Assembly (NCBI GenBank): GCA_963971285.1
Contig: OZ020262.1
Coordinates: 7,225,036-7,289,035 of the forward strand
Origin: Astropecten irregularis
Taxonomy: Eukaryota > Echinodermata > Asteroidea > Paxillosida > Astropectinidae
Length of the DNA stretch: 64,000 bases
Direction: 5' to 3'
Shown here: one piece after another, positions 37,201 to 52,998 of the stretch
Numbering within the stretch: the stretch's first letter is position 1
How the letters are laid out: each line of letters opens with the position of its first letter
Program-made: the position numbers and the translations under genes
The notes under the pieces: generated by a model
Told to the model about the DNA's origin: nothing
Databases searched by the model: none
What the model saw: only the letters and a program-made list of their open reading frames with translations

Positions 37201-40200
37201 CACCAAAAGAATGGACGATTTTGAACTGAAAATAATGTTGTTTTCAAAAATGTCTGTCCCGAATGCTCGTAAAATGTGCCCAGGGACTTTGGAATTCCTT
37301 GTTGTATGGAAGCACTGCCCTGGACAAATGAGGAATGTAGTACTAAGGCAAGCAGCCCGCTGGGTACCAGGCTTAATCTGAAAAAGTCAACTTTTTTTTG
37401 TACTGCTTCACACTTACAAGTAAAGACAAATGGCGCCCAGGATTTTGTATAGCATGAAGTATGTACAGTGCAGAGGAAAATGTTTTTACTAGCTACAGTA
37501 TGCAAGTTTTTGTTTTATATTCACCTTTTTTTCGTCAGCCTTAAAAAGATGAAGGTCGGTTTACATACATGTATACCGGTAGTTGCAATTACAGTATGTG
37601 TTTTGAAAGCACATATCAAAGTTGTTTTTAAATTATAGTTGTGGAGAGGTCGTTACATTGTATGTTGTCTTTGAATTACCTCGGCAATCAAACACGGTTG
37701 GTTTGTTTCACCAGGGCATATTGTTTGCCAATATCGTCCGGTGTTTGCTCACTTCGCAGAAAAAGAGAAAGACTGTCGTCTGCGGCCGAAAGACATTGAC
37801 GAATGGCGGAAACTTTTGCGTAAACAGGCAATGGAGCCTCCCCAGGAATGTCCGTTGATGATGCAAACTCAGTAGGGAACGAGAATTTACGTTCTCCCTA
37901 AATGCAGGAATTCTTCCCTTATCTCTCTCATTCACAGTTTGGGGGAGTTATCAGTCGATGATCTTAAGTTGGTGCGGTACATTAAATTAATTACCAGTAC
38001 ACGCATAACGTGCAAGCATGGAGGCCGTGTCGTGCATGCTTGTGCATATTTGCTGGCCTTTTCGGGTAATTAATATAATTAATGCCGGTATGTGTACAAA
38101 GCATTATAATGTATACATTCAGTCTAATTCTGTACTGCAATGTATTCATACTCTTGACTACATGAAAATGTACGTGTACAGTTTGCACACAGTACATGTA
38201 CGTGTCATTGAATAATGTGTAGGCCTAGATGCGTAATGTACACTTAAAATGCACTTGCCTACGTTGCAGTTTTACAGAACTTTGTGTACTTGGCTTAAAG
38301 GTAGTATTATACTTTGGTTTTTGTCAAAGAAATACAGATTCGTGGGCAAAAATATCAAGGAAGATACAGTAAAAGTAATCTGTGAAAATTTCAGTCCCAT
38401 GCATTGCCTACTTTTTGAGAAAACAGTGAAAAACGGCCACAGTATTTCTCAAGTGTTTTCTCTTTTATTTTTGATCTTTTAAAAGATCAAAAATATTTTC
38501 GGTTGTTGTTTTACTAATCTCTGGATAAATACGTGTACCATTTCAGATGGAAAATTTTTAACAGTATGTTTCTACCACCACCATCTTCATACCCTGTAAG
38601 TTATACGTGAATCTGTGAACATTTCTGTTTTGGTCTCTTACCAAAGTATGATACTACATGTACCTTTAAAAATTTATTCATGAACAAGTACTGTATGTTA
38701 CTGGTAGAGTTGACTCGGCCATTCGATTTATTCCTGAATCAGACACAGATTCAGTCGATAGTTCAAGAAGATTCTACATGTATGTACAGTGTACTGTACC
38801 TGGCCTTGAGCGACTCCATGGAGTTATTCTTTATCCATGGGCCTAGAAAATTGAAGGGCACCACTGGAAGGCAGATGTTCTGAGCGGAGACACAGCCAGC
38901 ATCTGGCTGGACGCACTGTACGGAAATTGATAAACACTGAGAGTATTATTCTAATGGAGATTGTGCATGAAGTCGAGTGCAAACGTTGAAACGTGACGTT
39001 TGTTGAGTATGATGACACAGCGAGATTTAACTGGAAATGTCTGATTATTGATGTGCTTAAAATGGCTGTCTCTGGCTCCACATCTTGCCCCTTTCTTCAA
39101 ACTGGCCAAATAATGCAGAAAAGACGGGCACAGAATGTCCCAAGTCTGAACTTAAAGTTATGTAGGAAATTTGTTGTGTGAGAGTATCTAAATTGTCAAC
39201 TGGAACTTTTGAAAGGGCACCAAGGCAATGACCAGGGGCACCAAGGCAATGAGCAGGGGCACCAAGGCAATGACAAGCGGCACCAAGGCAATGGATTAGG
39301 AGCAACAAGACAATGACCAAGGTGCAATGACCAGCAGCACCAGGGTAATGACCAGAGGCACCAAGGCAATGAAAATGGGCAGGGGTACCAAGGCAATGAA
39401 AATTACATGGGGCACCTACAAGCAATGACCAGGGGCACCAAGGTAATGACCAGGGGCACCAAGGCAATGACCAAAACAGAGAACTTTGCTTGAGTGTAAC
39501 ATGCTGTACCAGGGAGGAAGGAAGGACTTAGCTATCCTTTTTTTCCGCTGAAGATGTCTGAAACCCCTATTGATCTTTTCCCACCTTTAACGTACAGTAC
39601 GTCAAGCACTCATGACTTACATGTAGCTCATGTGCACATCACGCAGACAGTGGTGTCGTGACCACACATAGAGATGCACCGCCGACCGACGCCAACGGAC
39701 AATGCCTTTAATTTGATCTTCCCCCGTGCGGGTATTGTGTTGCCCGCCACAGGAACTCCTCCATCACGGCGGGATGAGCCCCAACCAAAACGATATCCAT
39801 ATCGCTGAATCATCCTAAGGGTTTATTAGTCATTTTTAGTTTGTTGTCGTCGGCGCGGGTGGTGCTCCCAGTAGGGACAAGAAACATCTCCATGCATTTT
39901 GTGTGGTGTCTGTCAGTCATGCACGGAAGACGTGGTCTGGTATTGGCGGTATTTTTCGATTGCCATCTTCAAACTCAACAAACTCTTACCAAACTTGAAA
40001 ACAAATCCCCCAAATTCTTCAAATCTGCCTGAAAATCCCCAAACTCTCAGAATTCGGCTGAAAAAATATCAAACTCTCAGAATTTGCTTGAAACCCCCAA
40101 ACTCTCAGAATTTGGCTGGAAAAACCCAAACTCTTCGAATTTGTCTGAAACTTTTCAAGCTTTGTGTTAGATCTTCTGTTCTGTCACAAGTGCTACACGT

Positions 40201-43200
40201 GGGGATGTTTTTATCTGGAGAGTGGTGTAGTTGGATTGTGTCGGCACACTTGCACGATGGCTCTTCAGACTAACTGCGTTCTGTCCAAGGTTATTTTGAA
40301 GACAAGACGTCCAAATATTGAATCAGTGTGTCTAAAAAACACAAACAAGGCATCCAAAGATTCCCAGACAACCCTCATGCTAAAAACCTTGTTTCCGGCT
40401 GCGTTACCTTTATATGTCTAGGGGGTCTGGTGATTTTGTTAGGATTATCTTTAGAGCAGGATTACAGTTCGTTACCCTTTACAGCAGGTTATTGCTGAGT
40501 AGACACGCCTACTAGATGAAATTTCCTGTCTTACAGGACAGTTGACGCTAATTCCAGAAATTATTTTAATCGCTGTGTCACCTCCCACTTATTGCGCAGT
40601 TTCCATTCCCTAAAGCCCCGATGATGTAACCATGGAGGAAGGAAGATGATGTAACTTTTTCAGACTCCTAGCTTGTCGTAATTTGAACGGTGTGTAATTT
40701 TAAAGGCAGCGTACAGGATTTGCAAGGCCTCCAAATTAAAATTATTGAGTTTGAGACAGAAAATGGACTCATCAGTTCGTAAACAGTCATCATGGGAAAT
40801 GTTGGTTTATCATATGCTGGGTTTTTCAAGGAAATCAAGATTGAGTGTCTTTAAAAAAATTGTTCGTCTGAACGATCTTTTTAGCATTTCGAAAGCGTGG
40901 TGTAACAGTGAAGGATTCGGAGGGGGGCAAGATTATTTTGGCCGTACAATGTATATTATCTGCTATCCAGTTGAACAAAGCGCAAGAAGGTACATGAAAC
41001 AACCTCTGTAAGGAAGTTTAAGACCTTCACTTCTGCTTAAGTACCAAATTCAGCCAAAACACACATCTTTGCAAATCCTATATGCTCCCTTTAATTTATC
41101 CAAAAATCTATCGCAGAAGCTCTGGCAGAACAGCTTTAATGCAAGACATACTGGTGTATTGGTATACATTTTTTAACGGTCTGACAACCATTGTGTCAAA
41201 CATGTAGGTGTGTAAGGGACACCATTGACACGGGACCAGGGACTGAAGAACTCCATTGTGTACAAATATCCAGATCTATGGCATGAAAGATTCAGTCGGC
41301 TACGAAAATAAAAAAGAGACTTGTGTATAAAGCAATGCTATAAATCTTAACCAATCTTTTCTGTTCCCTCAGTCTGGCTCTGTCGTGCAGTCTATTGGGT
41401 CGCTGACAGGGAAAATTTGGGCTCAGAATGCAAACTAATAAACCGTTCCCCTGAAAAAAGGTTAGGGTCATTGTTGGTCTGCCCCCTTATGTAGCCTTAG
41501 GAGCCATTACGACCCTCACTATAAGCCAAGACTGGCACCGTAATAAATAAACTCTTTCTTCTTCGTGAAGAAGGGATAAAAAAGGGATAAAATGTTTTTA
41601 AGGTTCGACTTCGGTGAGGGAAAACAGCAACATCTGAAAGCAATAAAATGGGGAAATGTATTCAAATTTACCAGCTGCATGTACGTAAGCTTTCCCGCCG
41701 TGGATTGACACACATGACTTAAGATTATTAATCTACATCTAGCTTTTTGGGGGTTGTTTTTTTGTGGTTTTCGTTTTAACTTGCAAAGACTTCATTTCGA
41801 AACTATCTCCAAGTTGTTTGTGAGTGACGAAGGTGGTAGCCCAGATGATTTGTGGGGACTTAGAATGCGACCCCCTGACCCTATTTACCAGTGCTCTTCG
41901 AGGGAGAAAATCACCCCATGCCTGATTGAATACTACCGGAATTTCTTGCAAACACACAATTTTAAAGAAAGCTTTGAGAAAAGGTTGCCTGATATTTTTT
42001 GTAGCCTTTAGTACTTTTTGAATAGGAAGTCCGCTTCATCATTTGTAAGGCGGTGAGAATGTTCGCCGAAACGATTTGGGCAGAAATGTTTGTTGGCGTG
42101 GGCAGGTTTCAAGTCCAGAATCTTACAAAAAGAGCCTTATTGCTTGACAGCGTGGAAGGCTTCGTTGGCGCGGACGTACATTACGCAGCGACGACGCAAC
42201 CACATGTATGCACACCTTATGACGCACACGTGCTGACATTGAACAACTCAAGTGGGTTAAAAATCACAACCGGAGGTCTTAAAATGTCACGTGCATTGCG
42301 TGGAATAATGCACGGGGCGTGAAGTTAAACACGGCGCACAATATAGACATACAATTGGAATTTAGATTTCATATTTATCTTGGCCGGTCCCAACATGGAC
42401 GTACGTACAGTAAGCCACTTGACTCATTCAGGGCACCAGTGTGTCCAGAGACTACCAATGAAAATAATTTTATAATAAACCTGTTTTTTCTTTTTTTTTT
42501 CAAAAATTATTATTCTTTCTGAAATGGAGTGGCAGGAAAACTCTAGAGAAAATAAAAAAAATGGTGGCCTACAAAACCTGCTTCATTTACATCGACTGTA
42601 TGTGGGTTAGGGATTGAAATTTGATCCTTAGGGTGCCCATGGTTGTGAGCAGGGTGGAAGGGGCGAGGGAGGAGAAAAAAGGGGGCGGGTGACCCCATCT
42701 CAGCTGATCCATTATTTGCAGGGTAGAAATGAATCTAGAGACGTGTAACCATTTTCTTGGTAGAAGATCAAAAACATGTTCATACTAGTTACATCTATTT
42801 TTGTTTAAATGGCAATTGTACAATATTGGTTAAGGTGACAGAGCAGCTGCAGGCTGCTCATAATTTGATTTATCATGGAATAAAAACAAACCTGTAACAT
42901 TTTCAGCTCAATTGATCATTGGAAACAGTAGAAAACGAGGAAAAACCGTTGCAATTGTCCAAATTGTCTGGGAATAGCTTTCTTATTTTGGATCTTTCCA
43001 AGATCTCTCCAAGATCAAAAATGTTTTGGCGTTTGATTTTTACTCTTTTCTGTATAAATACAGCATTTCAGGCAGAGTATATTTTTGGTCGTCTTTACCC
43101 TGTAAATCTGTGAACAATTCTGTTTTAGTTTGTTACCAATGTTGTACATGCCCTTTAACTAAGTTGTGAAGTATGCATACATGTATGCTGAAATTACACT

Positions 43201-46200
43201 ATGAATGGTGTGTTATTAGCTACTGTACAGGTGTACAAAGGCATCGGTATGATGACTTCTTCAAATTTCCCTCAGGTTTCGACAGACACTAGGCGGATAC
43301 ATTTATATGCAATAATCCAGTCTTAAATTACGGTGGGGATGGCTCGTTTCCAGCTCATTCCCAGCTCATTCCAAACTCATTTCAGTCCCGAGTGATTTCC
43401 CGTTTTGAATTTGTACGACATTAAACCTTCATTATGTTCACCAGTCACGTCCGGTGCAGCTCTCTGTCTCGCTATTGCTGCGTTATGATAAATATGTATG
43501 TTTTTTTTCGGTTACCCAATAACAGTTGCATTTTGCGCTGCCAGGCATGTCCTAATTATCCGACACAGTTCATTGGCGACTCGGTTGAGTTCCTTTTACC
43601 GACAATGTATCTTGTTGGGTTTAAATTACTGTATCGTACGCTCGAGTGCGACGTGTACACGCCTGTAGATGTGTAGGCCTACATGTATTCTTCATCACGT
43701 TGCACTGTACTGCGATAACATGCCGTGTTGCTCATTCAACATTCACTGCCGCATGAAAGATGCATGATGACCCTTTCTCCCCCTGATCATGTTGATGCAT
43801 CTTACAAGTAATCACCCGAGCCTCTGTTCTTTTTTTGCCCCTACGGTTCGGCAGGAAGACTAAGGGACTGCCACAATGCTGGCAAATTGTAGCTGGAGTG
43901 GTTTTGGTCATGGGCATAACCAGGTGTAAAACTCACTATCATGTTTCATTGCCAACTGTGTTTATTGGTCCGCCATGTTATATAGTACAATGTACATGTA
44001 CATCGTGATTGACAACACAAATTGAATGACGGTTTGAAAAGGTTAAAGATGGTCTCTCGTGATTAAGTTTCTGATATGTGGGAGAGTTACAGGGGTCAGG
44101 GCGAGGTCTACTGAATACATATACCTGATGATAATTTGATTAATTTGTAATATATGACGCCATCTTGTAAAATAGCATTTGAAAGACAGTGCTAGGTCAG
44201 TGATTCTCTTTCTAGCATAAGGCCTTTTCACACGACGCTAAAAAACTCTCAGGGTCTGGACATCAGTCAAAATATCTCAAGGATTCACAGGGACGTTGGT
44301 CACTCTCAAGCATTGGTGCCCTTTCACACGGTTACACTTTTGTAAGAATTCGCAACCATGAGAGAATTTCTCAATGGTTTTGAGTTTTTTAGCATTGTGT
44401 GAAACGGTCTATAGATTATGCTGAGAAGACCTGTCGTCATTCACTTTGAATTGTTTCCCTGATATCACATACAAAAATATACAAACAAACAAAAAAGACA
44501 GAAAATGCATGTGGATTATTAGCCTTTCAAGCTCGGTGATTCCATTTACAAAAAAAACCTGTCAAATTCCACAGGATTGCATCCAATGTCGCGCTTGGGC
44601 GCACAGTATCTTCTCCGTGGTGTCAGTGCGTAGGGTGTGAAGATGCAGTCCCCCCCATCAACTGCCAACGCCGTTGCAGTGTGAAAGTCAGAGAGATTCT
44701 TGACGAGCCAAGCCACGCTTGTCAACCCCTGGACCCCCGAGCCTTGCGGAGGGCTCCCTCGGATTTAATGTGTTGGGCAACAGCTTATGTAATTGGGTTG
44801 TAGGTGTGACGATCCGGGAGTGGGGACAGATATGAGGGGTATTGTCCCGGGATCTGTAAAATTACAGACCTCCGTAACTTCGGCTGAAGAAGTTGACTTT
44901 ATGAAAGTCAAAATACCTTGCCAATTTTTAAAAGTAGGATCCCAAACATGGAAATTTGTTTGGTTGCTTGTGAAGTTCTTCGCTTACGGTGGTTAGCAGA
45001 GCGGTGAAATTGGGCCCTGATTTGAAACTAACCTGCGCTCTTTTGCCCTTTAGGAGAGTTTTGTCAGGATCGTCTGCGATCATCAGGCTTTTTGTGTGGG
45101 TGTTTTGAGTCGAATAGTGCGATGAAACGGTGGTAGTGTTGCCAAGAGGAGGCCTGTGAAGATCTCTTGTAGCGTATCATTCCAAAACTCAGGTTCATCC
45201 ATCACTGTCGCCTTGAAAATAACGCCTCGAGGAAGTCTGTAGAATTCACGTCGTACATACATGTAAAAGTGACGTTCTGTAGTGTTCAGAAGCACTATAA
45301 ACATGTCAAATACTAAAATCTGAATCAATTGCTAAAGCACATGCCATTGACGTCTGGAAAAACCATTTTTACTATTACTAAGACGGAATACATCGTAAAG
45401 TCAAAGTGTCGCTCGCTCTGAGTCAGATTATCTTTCCCGGCTCTTGAAAAGAAAAAAAAATAAGAGAAGATGCTATTAGTGCCGTGATAGGGTTTTGAAT
45501 AGCTCAGTATGGACCGAGAAATTGTTCCATTGCTGGTAATCGGGCAGCTGCCCCGGAGTTAAGCAGGAGACCGCTAACTCCTTAATCCGCTTGGAATTCC
45601 GGGTTCGAATCCCACAGCCCCTATCAAAATTCCTCGGGTGTGGAATCTGTCATGTGCCGCAGCTGCCTGTGTGTGTGTTTGTGTGTTGATGAGATTTCTA
45701 ACACATGATGCCCATGCCATACAGGAGTTTCATGTACATGTACTTGTAGAGCTGTGGCCAATTTCATAGAGATGCTTAGCACAAAAAATTGCTTAGCATA
45801 AAAATGGCTTGCCCAGTAAAACAACCCACCATTAAAAATTCCATTTGATATTCATGATCAGCGAACAACAGCCAAAGAACAATTTCAAGTGATACACCAC
45901 ACTTGGAAATTTGGTTGTTAATCCTGTTTTTAATAAGACAGAAATGTCATTCTTAGCAATTTTTTTGTGCTAAGCAGCTCTATGAAATTGGCCCCTACTC
46001 TTTAGAGCTCTCCTCTGGGTCCATTTTCATTGCTAAGCACCAAAATTTGCTTTTAGCACCAAAAAAACTTGGTAAATAAAAATCAGTATGCCAGCCAAAA
46101 CTCCTTGCTCAGCAAACAATGGCCGAATACAAGTCAAAAGCAGTAAACATTACATGAACATTTGGTTGGTAATCCTGTTTGATCAAGGGAGAATTTTCAT

Positions 46201-49200
46201 GCTTAACAGCAATTTTTTTGCTTAAGCACTCTGCATAGTAAGCCCAAAAGGGTGCCGATAAGAACCCATGTCACATTACCCCACTCCCTGCTAAAACCAG
46301 CCGCCTGAGCAATTATATTCATGAACCCATTAAGATTGAACCCAAATTTCCAAACAAAAATCAAAAAGCCCAATCTCCGACAAATTTCTCCTTATTTCTT
46401 TTCATGATACACCGACAAAAAATATTTGACGTGCACATGTACTCTACCCTTCACTGTGTGTACTTTTCTCCATAGACATCCAGTCTGCATAATTCATACA
46501 TTTTTTTATGCACAAAAGAATTTCACGGTGAATTTGATTTTCTCTAACTGGAATCTCAAAGCGAAATTTGAATTGGATTGTTGAGTACGGAAAAGAAAAA
46601 AAAAATAACCGAGAGAAGTGCATCTCGCTGCGATGGAGTCTGTATCGCTGGCTCTAAGGAAGAATACATGTACTTCGGACTCTTAAAATAAAATTAAAAT
46701 AAAATTAATAAAGTTCACAATCGATAATTGAATTATCTTTTTTCCCCGGTAGATAGTCGGTGTTAAAAATAAACAAAGATGAACGTGAAATTTGCACTTG
46801 TATTTTTGCATTGTGTATCTATAGTCATGTAAGTGTTACATTCAAATGGCATAAACATTGAAATGTCAAATGAAGTACACAACTGAAAAAGGAGGAAGTT
46901 ACATCTTATATGACAATTACTCAAAACAAGATGAAAAAAAAGGATAGAAAAAAGGAAAGTACAGAGGAACCAGTCCTTCAAAGATGAATTAAAAGAATTC
47001 CAAAAACAATGTTTCCTTCAAAATATAATTTTTTGTAGATTATGAAAATGAACATGTATCTCACCTAAAAGTGACAATAAAAAACCTCATTACGTGTATC
47101 ATAAAAATTATCATTGAAATAAAATGGATTGGTTTTATTTGGGTTCTTTTATGTTTAATATGTAGATTATTAAAATTTTATATTCATTTGTGGGTATTCA
47201 GAAGACCAAGAATAAGGAAATATGTAGGCCCTACGCTAAATTATAGATGATTTTGAAAAACCTGTGCTTGTACTTTGAGCCTTACTCTGCACTTAAACAT
47301 GTTAAAATATCAGTATCCATTCACATAATACTGGAGAATTGAAGCAGTGCTAATGTCCAAAGGAATCGTTTACTCGCATTATTGTGGATCGTTTTTTGCC
47401 CCAGAAATGCTTTCTAAATATAGCCTATTGGCCTGCGACCATCACGTGAATGGACTCGCAGCGCTCCGTCATGTCCGTAAGGAGTATAGCGCGACATGCA
47501 CACTGAGGTATTTTTTTCCTTCGATTTAATAACTTGGACGTGAGAAGTGACGTCCCCCCCCCACCCTCTCTCTCTTAACCCAGAGCGTTTTCGTAGTGTT
47601 TACAGTGCACATAGTTTAATTAATGGATGATTTTCATGCCAAATCGTGCTGAAGTAGGGAGAATACATGTAAGCAGCGCTAGGCATGTTGTAGGGCAAAG
47701 CTTTGCATTACTGTATATTTTTTTCTGTGGCTATTATTTTCTGTTTGAAAGGGTCATTTTTGTTGAAATCAATAAATTCCTTTTTCATGTCAACTTGAGA
47801 ATTCTGAGGAAAAATCTCAAATTTATCGTGTGTCTTAGATAGTACTTACATGTACACATGTACGGTACATGTAAAGTATATAGATGGTGCTACATGTACA
47901 TGTATGCAGGCACAGCACTGTAATTATAGCAATCAATTTTTGACAGAATTTGCAGTAGAAAAGCTAAATTGCATGTGCAGGGATTTTTCATACATTTTTT
48001 CCCATTACTGGTACAGTACATGTATTACAACATAAAGTGTCGCTTCTTAATTCAAATTCAGCATCGTGAATGAAAAATTCTCATAACTCTGTCTATTTTG
48101 AGGTTTTTTTCCGGATAAATATTTACCCCTACACAGATGCATCCCAGAAATGGCTGCCTGCCACTTAATGTCTGTGTAAATATTTTGAATAAAGATAAAA
48201 ATCTTGGGTTTCCTCGGTGAAGCTGCAGTAGTCGTGGCTTCCAGTTTGTTTAGCACAAGTATTCTCCCATGCTGCACATGTACATACGGTATTGACTGCT
48301 TTCCTCAATTCACAATTGACGTCACCGAAAAAATCTTTATATGTACATGTGCCGTGAACTACAGTACATGTACCGTGAGGCCTTTGGTGTTCGGACGTAC
48401 GCGTATATCTAGTCAATGGATATGCAATTATATTGTACTCTTCGTGTACGTGTGTGTGTAGGGAGATGTGGCCTGCGTTGGCAATATTACATCCTCAGTC
48501 GTTGCTAGCTATAAACCCAAGTTTCCTTTATCTTGTGTCCTCCATTGTACATGTGGCGGAAATTACAGCTGACATGTGGTAGACTCTGATGGGCGTACAT
48601 GTACATGCAGCCACGGCTAAGCTTTGAACCAATTGCCAGAAATAGACATAGAGTAGTATCGGAATTTATAAATAATTATCATTTACGCAGATTCTATTCT
48701 TAAAGGTAATATCATACTTTGGTTTTTGTCAAAGAAATGCAAATTCATGGGCAAAAATATCAAGGACGATACAGTAATAGTCATCTGTGAAAATTTCAGT
48801 CCCATACGGTGCCCACTTTTTGAGAATGCCACAGTATTTCTTAAGTCTTTTCTCTTTTATTTTTGATCTTTCCAAAGATCAGAAAGATTTTTGGTCGTTA
48901 TTTTACTAATTTCTGGATAAATACACCATTTCAGGCGGAAAAATTTCAACAGTGTGTTTCTACCACCACCATCTTCATACCCTGTAAGTTATACGTAAAT
49001 CTGTGAACATTTCTGTTTTGGTGTCTTACCAAAGTATGATACTACCTTTAAGATAAGCAGAGCCTTGAACTTGGTCGTGTTGTGCTAAGCAGGTTTTGTG
49101 AATCTATTCTCAATTTGCCTCATGACATGCTTAGCAATGAACGGTCCTGCCAGTCTCGCTAAGCGGATATAAGCAGAGAACATTTCGGTTATCAGCCAGA

Positions 49201-52200
49201 TGTGTGTACAGTGTACATGTACATGCTATATTGCTTGGTTCTTGGCCTTGGTGCCCCCTTCAAATGTTTCCTTACACATTATGATTTTCCAATTTGAAAT
49301 GCCCCTTGCAATGGAAAAGTGGCCTTGCCCCTTTCAGAACCAAATTCCAGGCCTGTAAATTGTGTCTTGAAAATGTGAGATTTTCAGTGCAACGGTAAGG
49401 TTTCACTGTATGTAAATTCTGTTGTATTGTTACAACGCGCAGCACATCTACAGTGTACCGTATACGACGGTATTATTTTCACCGTTACCCAAAATCAATA
49501 ATTCCCTGTTCATTAAAATGACACGTAACCCCTCACTTTTGGGTTTTTTGTTTCCTCGTTTGATAATTAAGTGCATAATATTTCAGTGCTGTCACGTTCT
49601 AGGTGACTAAAGAAAGAGAAATTCTCAGTCACTTTGAATACATTTTAAAGGGACACACATGATTCAAGTGAAGACTTGTGCATAAACAGCATAGAGAATT
49701 TAGCAGCATCATCGGCGGAACAGCAGTTCCCTTTAAGGTTTTGTGAAATCCAGCCGGTATATTCCACAATCAAATGATTGAATCTACGTGCCTTTTGTGT
49801 GGGACGTCAGTATTTTGGCCGATGAATCGCCACAGGGTGTGCTTTCATATTGGAATGCATGAGGTATTCTCTGCCATTACCCCCCAGGGAAAGCTATTTT
49901 CGTGATTTGGATGATACAATGTGTGCAGTATGAGGCAAAGGACAGATTTTCTTTGCAGGAATTTTTCTATTAAAAGGTGAACAATCTCCTATTTTTGTAA
50001 ATTTAAAGCTAAAAAGGAAAGAAGACATAAAAAATCGAAGCCGGAAGATCCAAGATTCACACAAAAAAATATTTGGAACTCGATTTTAACCTACCATTTT
50101 GACCAAAAATAGAATGTCGTATTGATATAAAGATGGCCGCATGTGCCTTTTCAAATTTTGCAGTGAAAAGGCATTTTTCATTTCATTTTTACACACAAAT
50201 TTGCCTTACTTGTACTACAAACCGGAGACTGGACATATCTGGTCACAAGAGGGCAGTGTCACCAGCACAGACAAATCACTACTAATCTCATCCATGTATC
50301 AAACTTAATAATTCATTTTAATTCATTTCCAAATATTGATCCATTAATTTACCATGAGTAATTGCCCTGTAATTAAATCTTTCAAATTAGTATCGAGAAA
50401 ACTGTCATGAAAAGACTTCATCATTCCATTTTTTCTCTTGCGCTTTGGAAATTATGGAGTTTAGAGATGTGTTTGTCATTGGAATAATTTGTGAATATCC
50501 TCAGTGTATTTGGTGGAAATTGTGATATTTATACCAGGATGGGATTGCAGCAATATGTATTCCTATGTAGTTTGCTATGTGATTCCTCTTTTGTTTAGCA
50601 GAAGTATTCCTAATTTCCTTAAAGATAGGTTGGCAGCTATGGAATACTCGTAATAATACTCCCAAGTTGCCTTTTTTCCATGGCACAGAATTTTACCCAG
50701 CAAGACACTGCTACCGAAAAGCTTGAAAGACCGATAACTCTTACTTGTAGTGCTCAACTTTTCCACTCATAATCAGTAGAGTAGCTCACCAATGCACAAA
50801 TACATCTGTACCCTTAAATAAACCATGACCCATTTTTTAACCTTCTCTTTTTGTTTACTAATGGACGCACTATGTCGTTTCTTGTCTCTGTTAAGATTTG
50901 TATCCACAAGCTAAAATGTTGTACATTGTACACGTATCATGTACACTGTAATTATAAACTGGATGGTATCTGGGACCTTTCTTGAAACAACAGATTTGGC
51001 TTTGGCTTAAGCAGCGGCTTGAGCAGCATCTTAGGCTACAGTTTGCTTAATATTATAAGTGATGTGTCGTATAAGGTCTAAGCCTTAGCCTATACCGTTG
51101 TTTCACTTCTAGCCAGTTTGTGCAATCCGCTAACCTTTGCAACAATCACACAATCTGAATGTAACAATTTGCATTCAACCAGCACATTAACAAGAAATGT
51201 TTCAAAAATGGCTGAAGTTGTGAATTTTAATGCAAAGAAAGAACAAACACAAGTTGCTGGCGTTGCAACAAAGTTGTGACCAAATAAGGCTTTGTGTGTT
51301 AATTCTTGCAGTGAGTTTGTCAAATTCTCTACAGAAATTCCTCTGTGTTTCTATAACTTACTGTACTAGTCAACCAGTTCCTAAATGTAGCTAACTTTTC
51401 CTTGAACTTAATAGAAAAATACTTGTTCCGATGTGGAATAAATGTATTAGTCTGTAAAATTCTTCCATAACATTTTTCACATGCCACATGTACAGTATAC
51501 TTCTTTCGTTTCTGCACTCCATTTTCGTCAAGTACTAAAAAAAGCTACATGTTCATGTTTAAATGTACTGTACATCTTTAATGAAGAGGCTGGCAGTATC
51601 TGTATTGTTGAGGTACACGTACCGTACATGTGCATTGATTATTTGTCTTATAGTGTACTTCGTTGTGTTTTTTATCTTCAAATTTTTGCAGATATTCAGG
51701 ACGCCTGTGTCTTGTTACCTGTCGATCAAAGTAAGCCCCCTAAATCCTTCATTTTTTTCATCTTTTTTTTCTTCTCATTTTTGTTTTGTTTCAGTAGAGT
51801 TGAAGATCATGTGAAGATTTTTGGCCAGTCTAGGGTTGTTTGATCGTCAACAGAGGGCGCTGTTACAATGACCCTTTAAACTTGCTCAAAATAGCAACAT
51901 TTACATTTTTCATACATGTACTCAGACATGTTTTAAAAACAAATTTTTATATTACTTCAAAATTCGGTACCTTTTGTCACAATTGTCTAAACGTCATTGG
52001 AAACGATCCTTGGTCTTTTAAAAAGGTCAAAGAGATCCTGGGTTCATGAAAAAAAAGATTCATCAATTGGTAAAAAAAGATGTATTGCATCCACGAATAA
52101 TCCCATTTGCCCAATTTGTCACATTCAAAAGAAAAGGAAAAAAGGGTATCTTTAAGCTTTTCGAAAATAAGTTTATTGTTCATTTTTTCCATCTTGATTT

Positions 52201-52915
52201 ATTCAAAATCAAAAATGGTTTTTGTAAAAATCCATGTACTTTTTTCAGGTACGTATCATAATCTTTTGCATTTGCATGTGTGTAAGTGCAACCCAGTATA
52301 GTAGCATGACGAGAATCCCGATAATTTGTCCATATTTTTCCTCCCCCTTTTTTATTCCAAATCAATAGAAAAGTTGAATGAAAGACTGTGTTTTTAGATT
52401 ATTTTTAGATTATTTCCCACCATCCGTGGTAATCCCCACTTGATATGAGCACAAATTTAATTTCGTTTTTTTTTTCATTGCCCCCCCCTTCCTTTGATGC
52501 GATTTATTTTATTCGATATTATCTCCCTTTCTTCCCCTTCCTCCACTGTTCTCCTTGAACCTTAATACAAGACACAGCGCGGTCTATCGGGTCGTCCTCT
52601 CTGTTGCATGTCGTGCACGGTACCTCGCTTTAAAAAAAAAAAAGGAAAAAAAAATTCCCCTTCGTCGCCTCGGGAAATAATTTTTGTTATCACTTTAGTC
52701 CGGTTTTTATTGAGTTAGCTTGTTATTGCCTGATGATGTTGTCTCCCCCCCCCCCCTATCTTTCTTGTGCCTGGACATTCCTGCCCACAAGAGGGCGCTG
52801 TTGTGTTTTGGTGGCATGTGGTGTGTCTGTTCTGCCTGTTGGATGCTAATAGATGGGAGACAATCTACAGCCTTTCTCAAAGCTCTGCTCTGGCTCAGGA
52901 TCAGGCTCAGGCTCA

Positions 52916-52950
<35 letters not shown>

Positions 52951-52961
52951 TGGCTCCGGCC

Positions 52962-52998
<37 letters not shown>

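Noticed and set aside
43732..43917. Minus-strand frame with [13 protein letters not shown], zinc-ribbon-like at first sight
   Set aside because: Only one CxxC pair, no second pair, and no splice or homology support.
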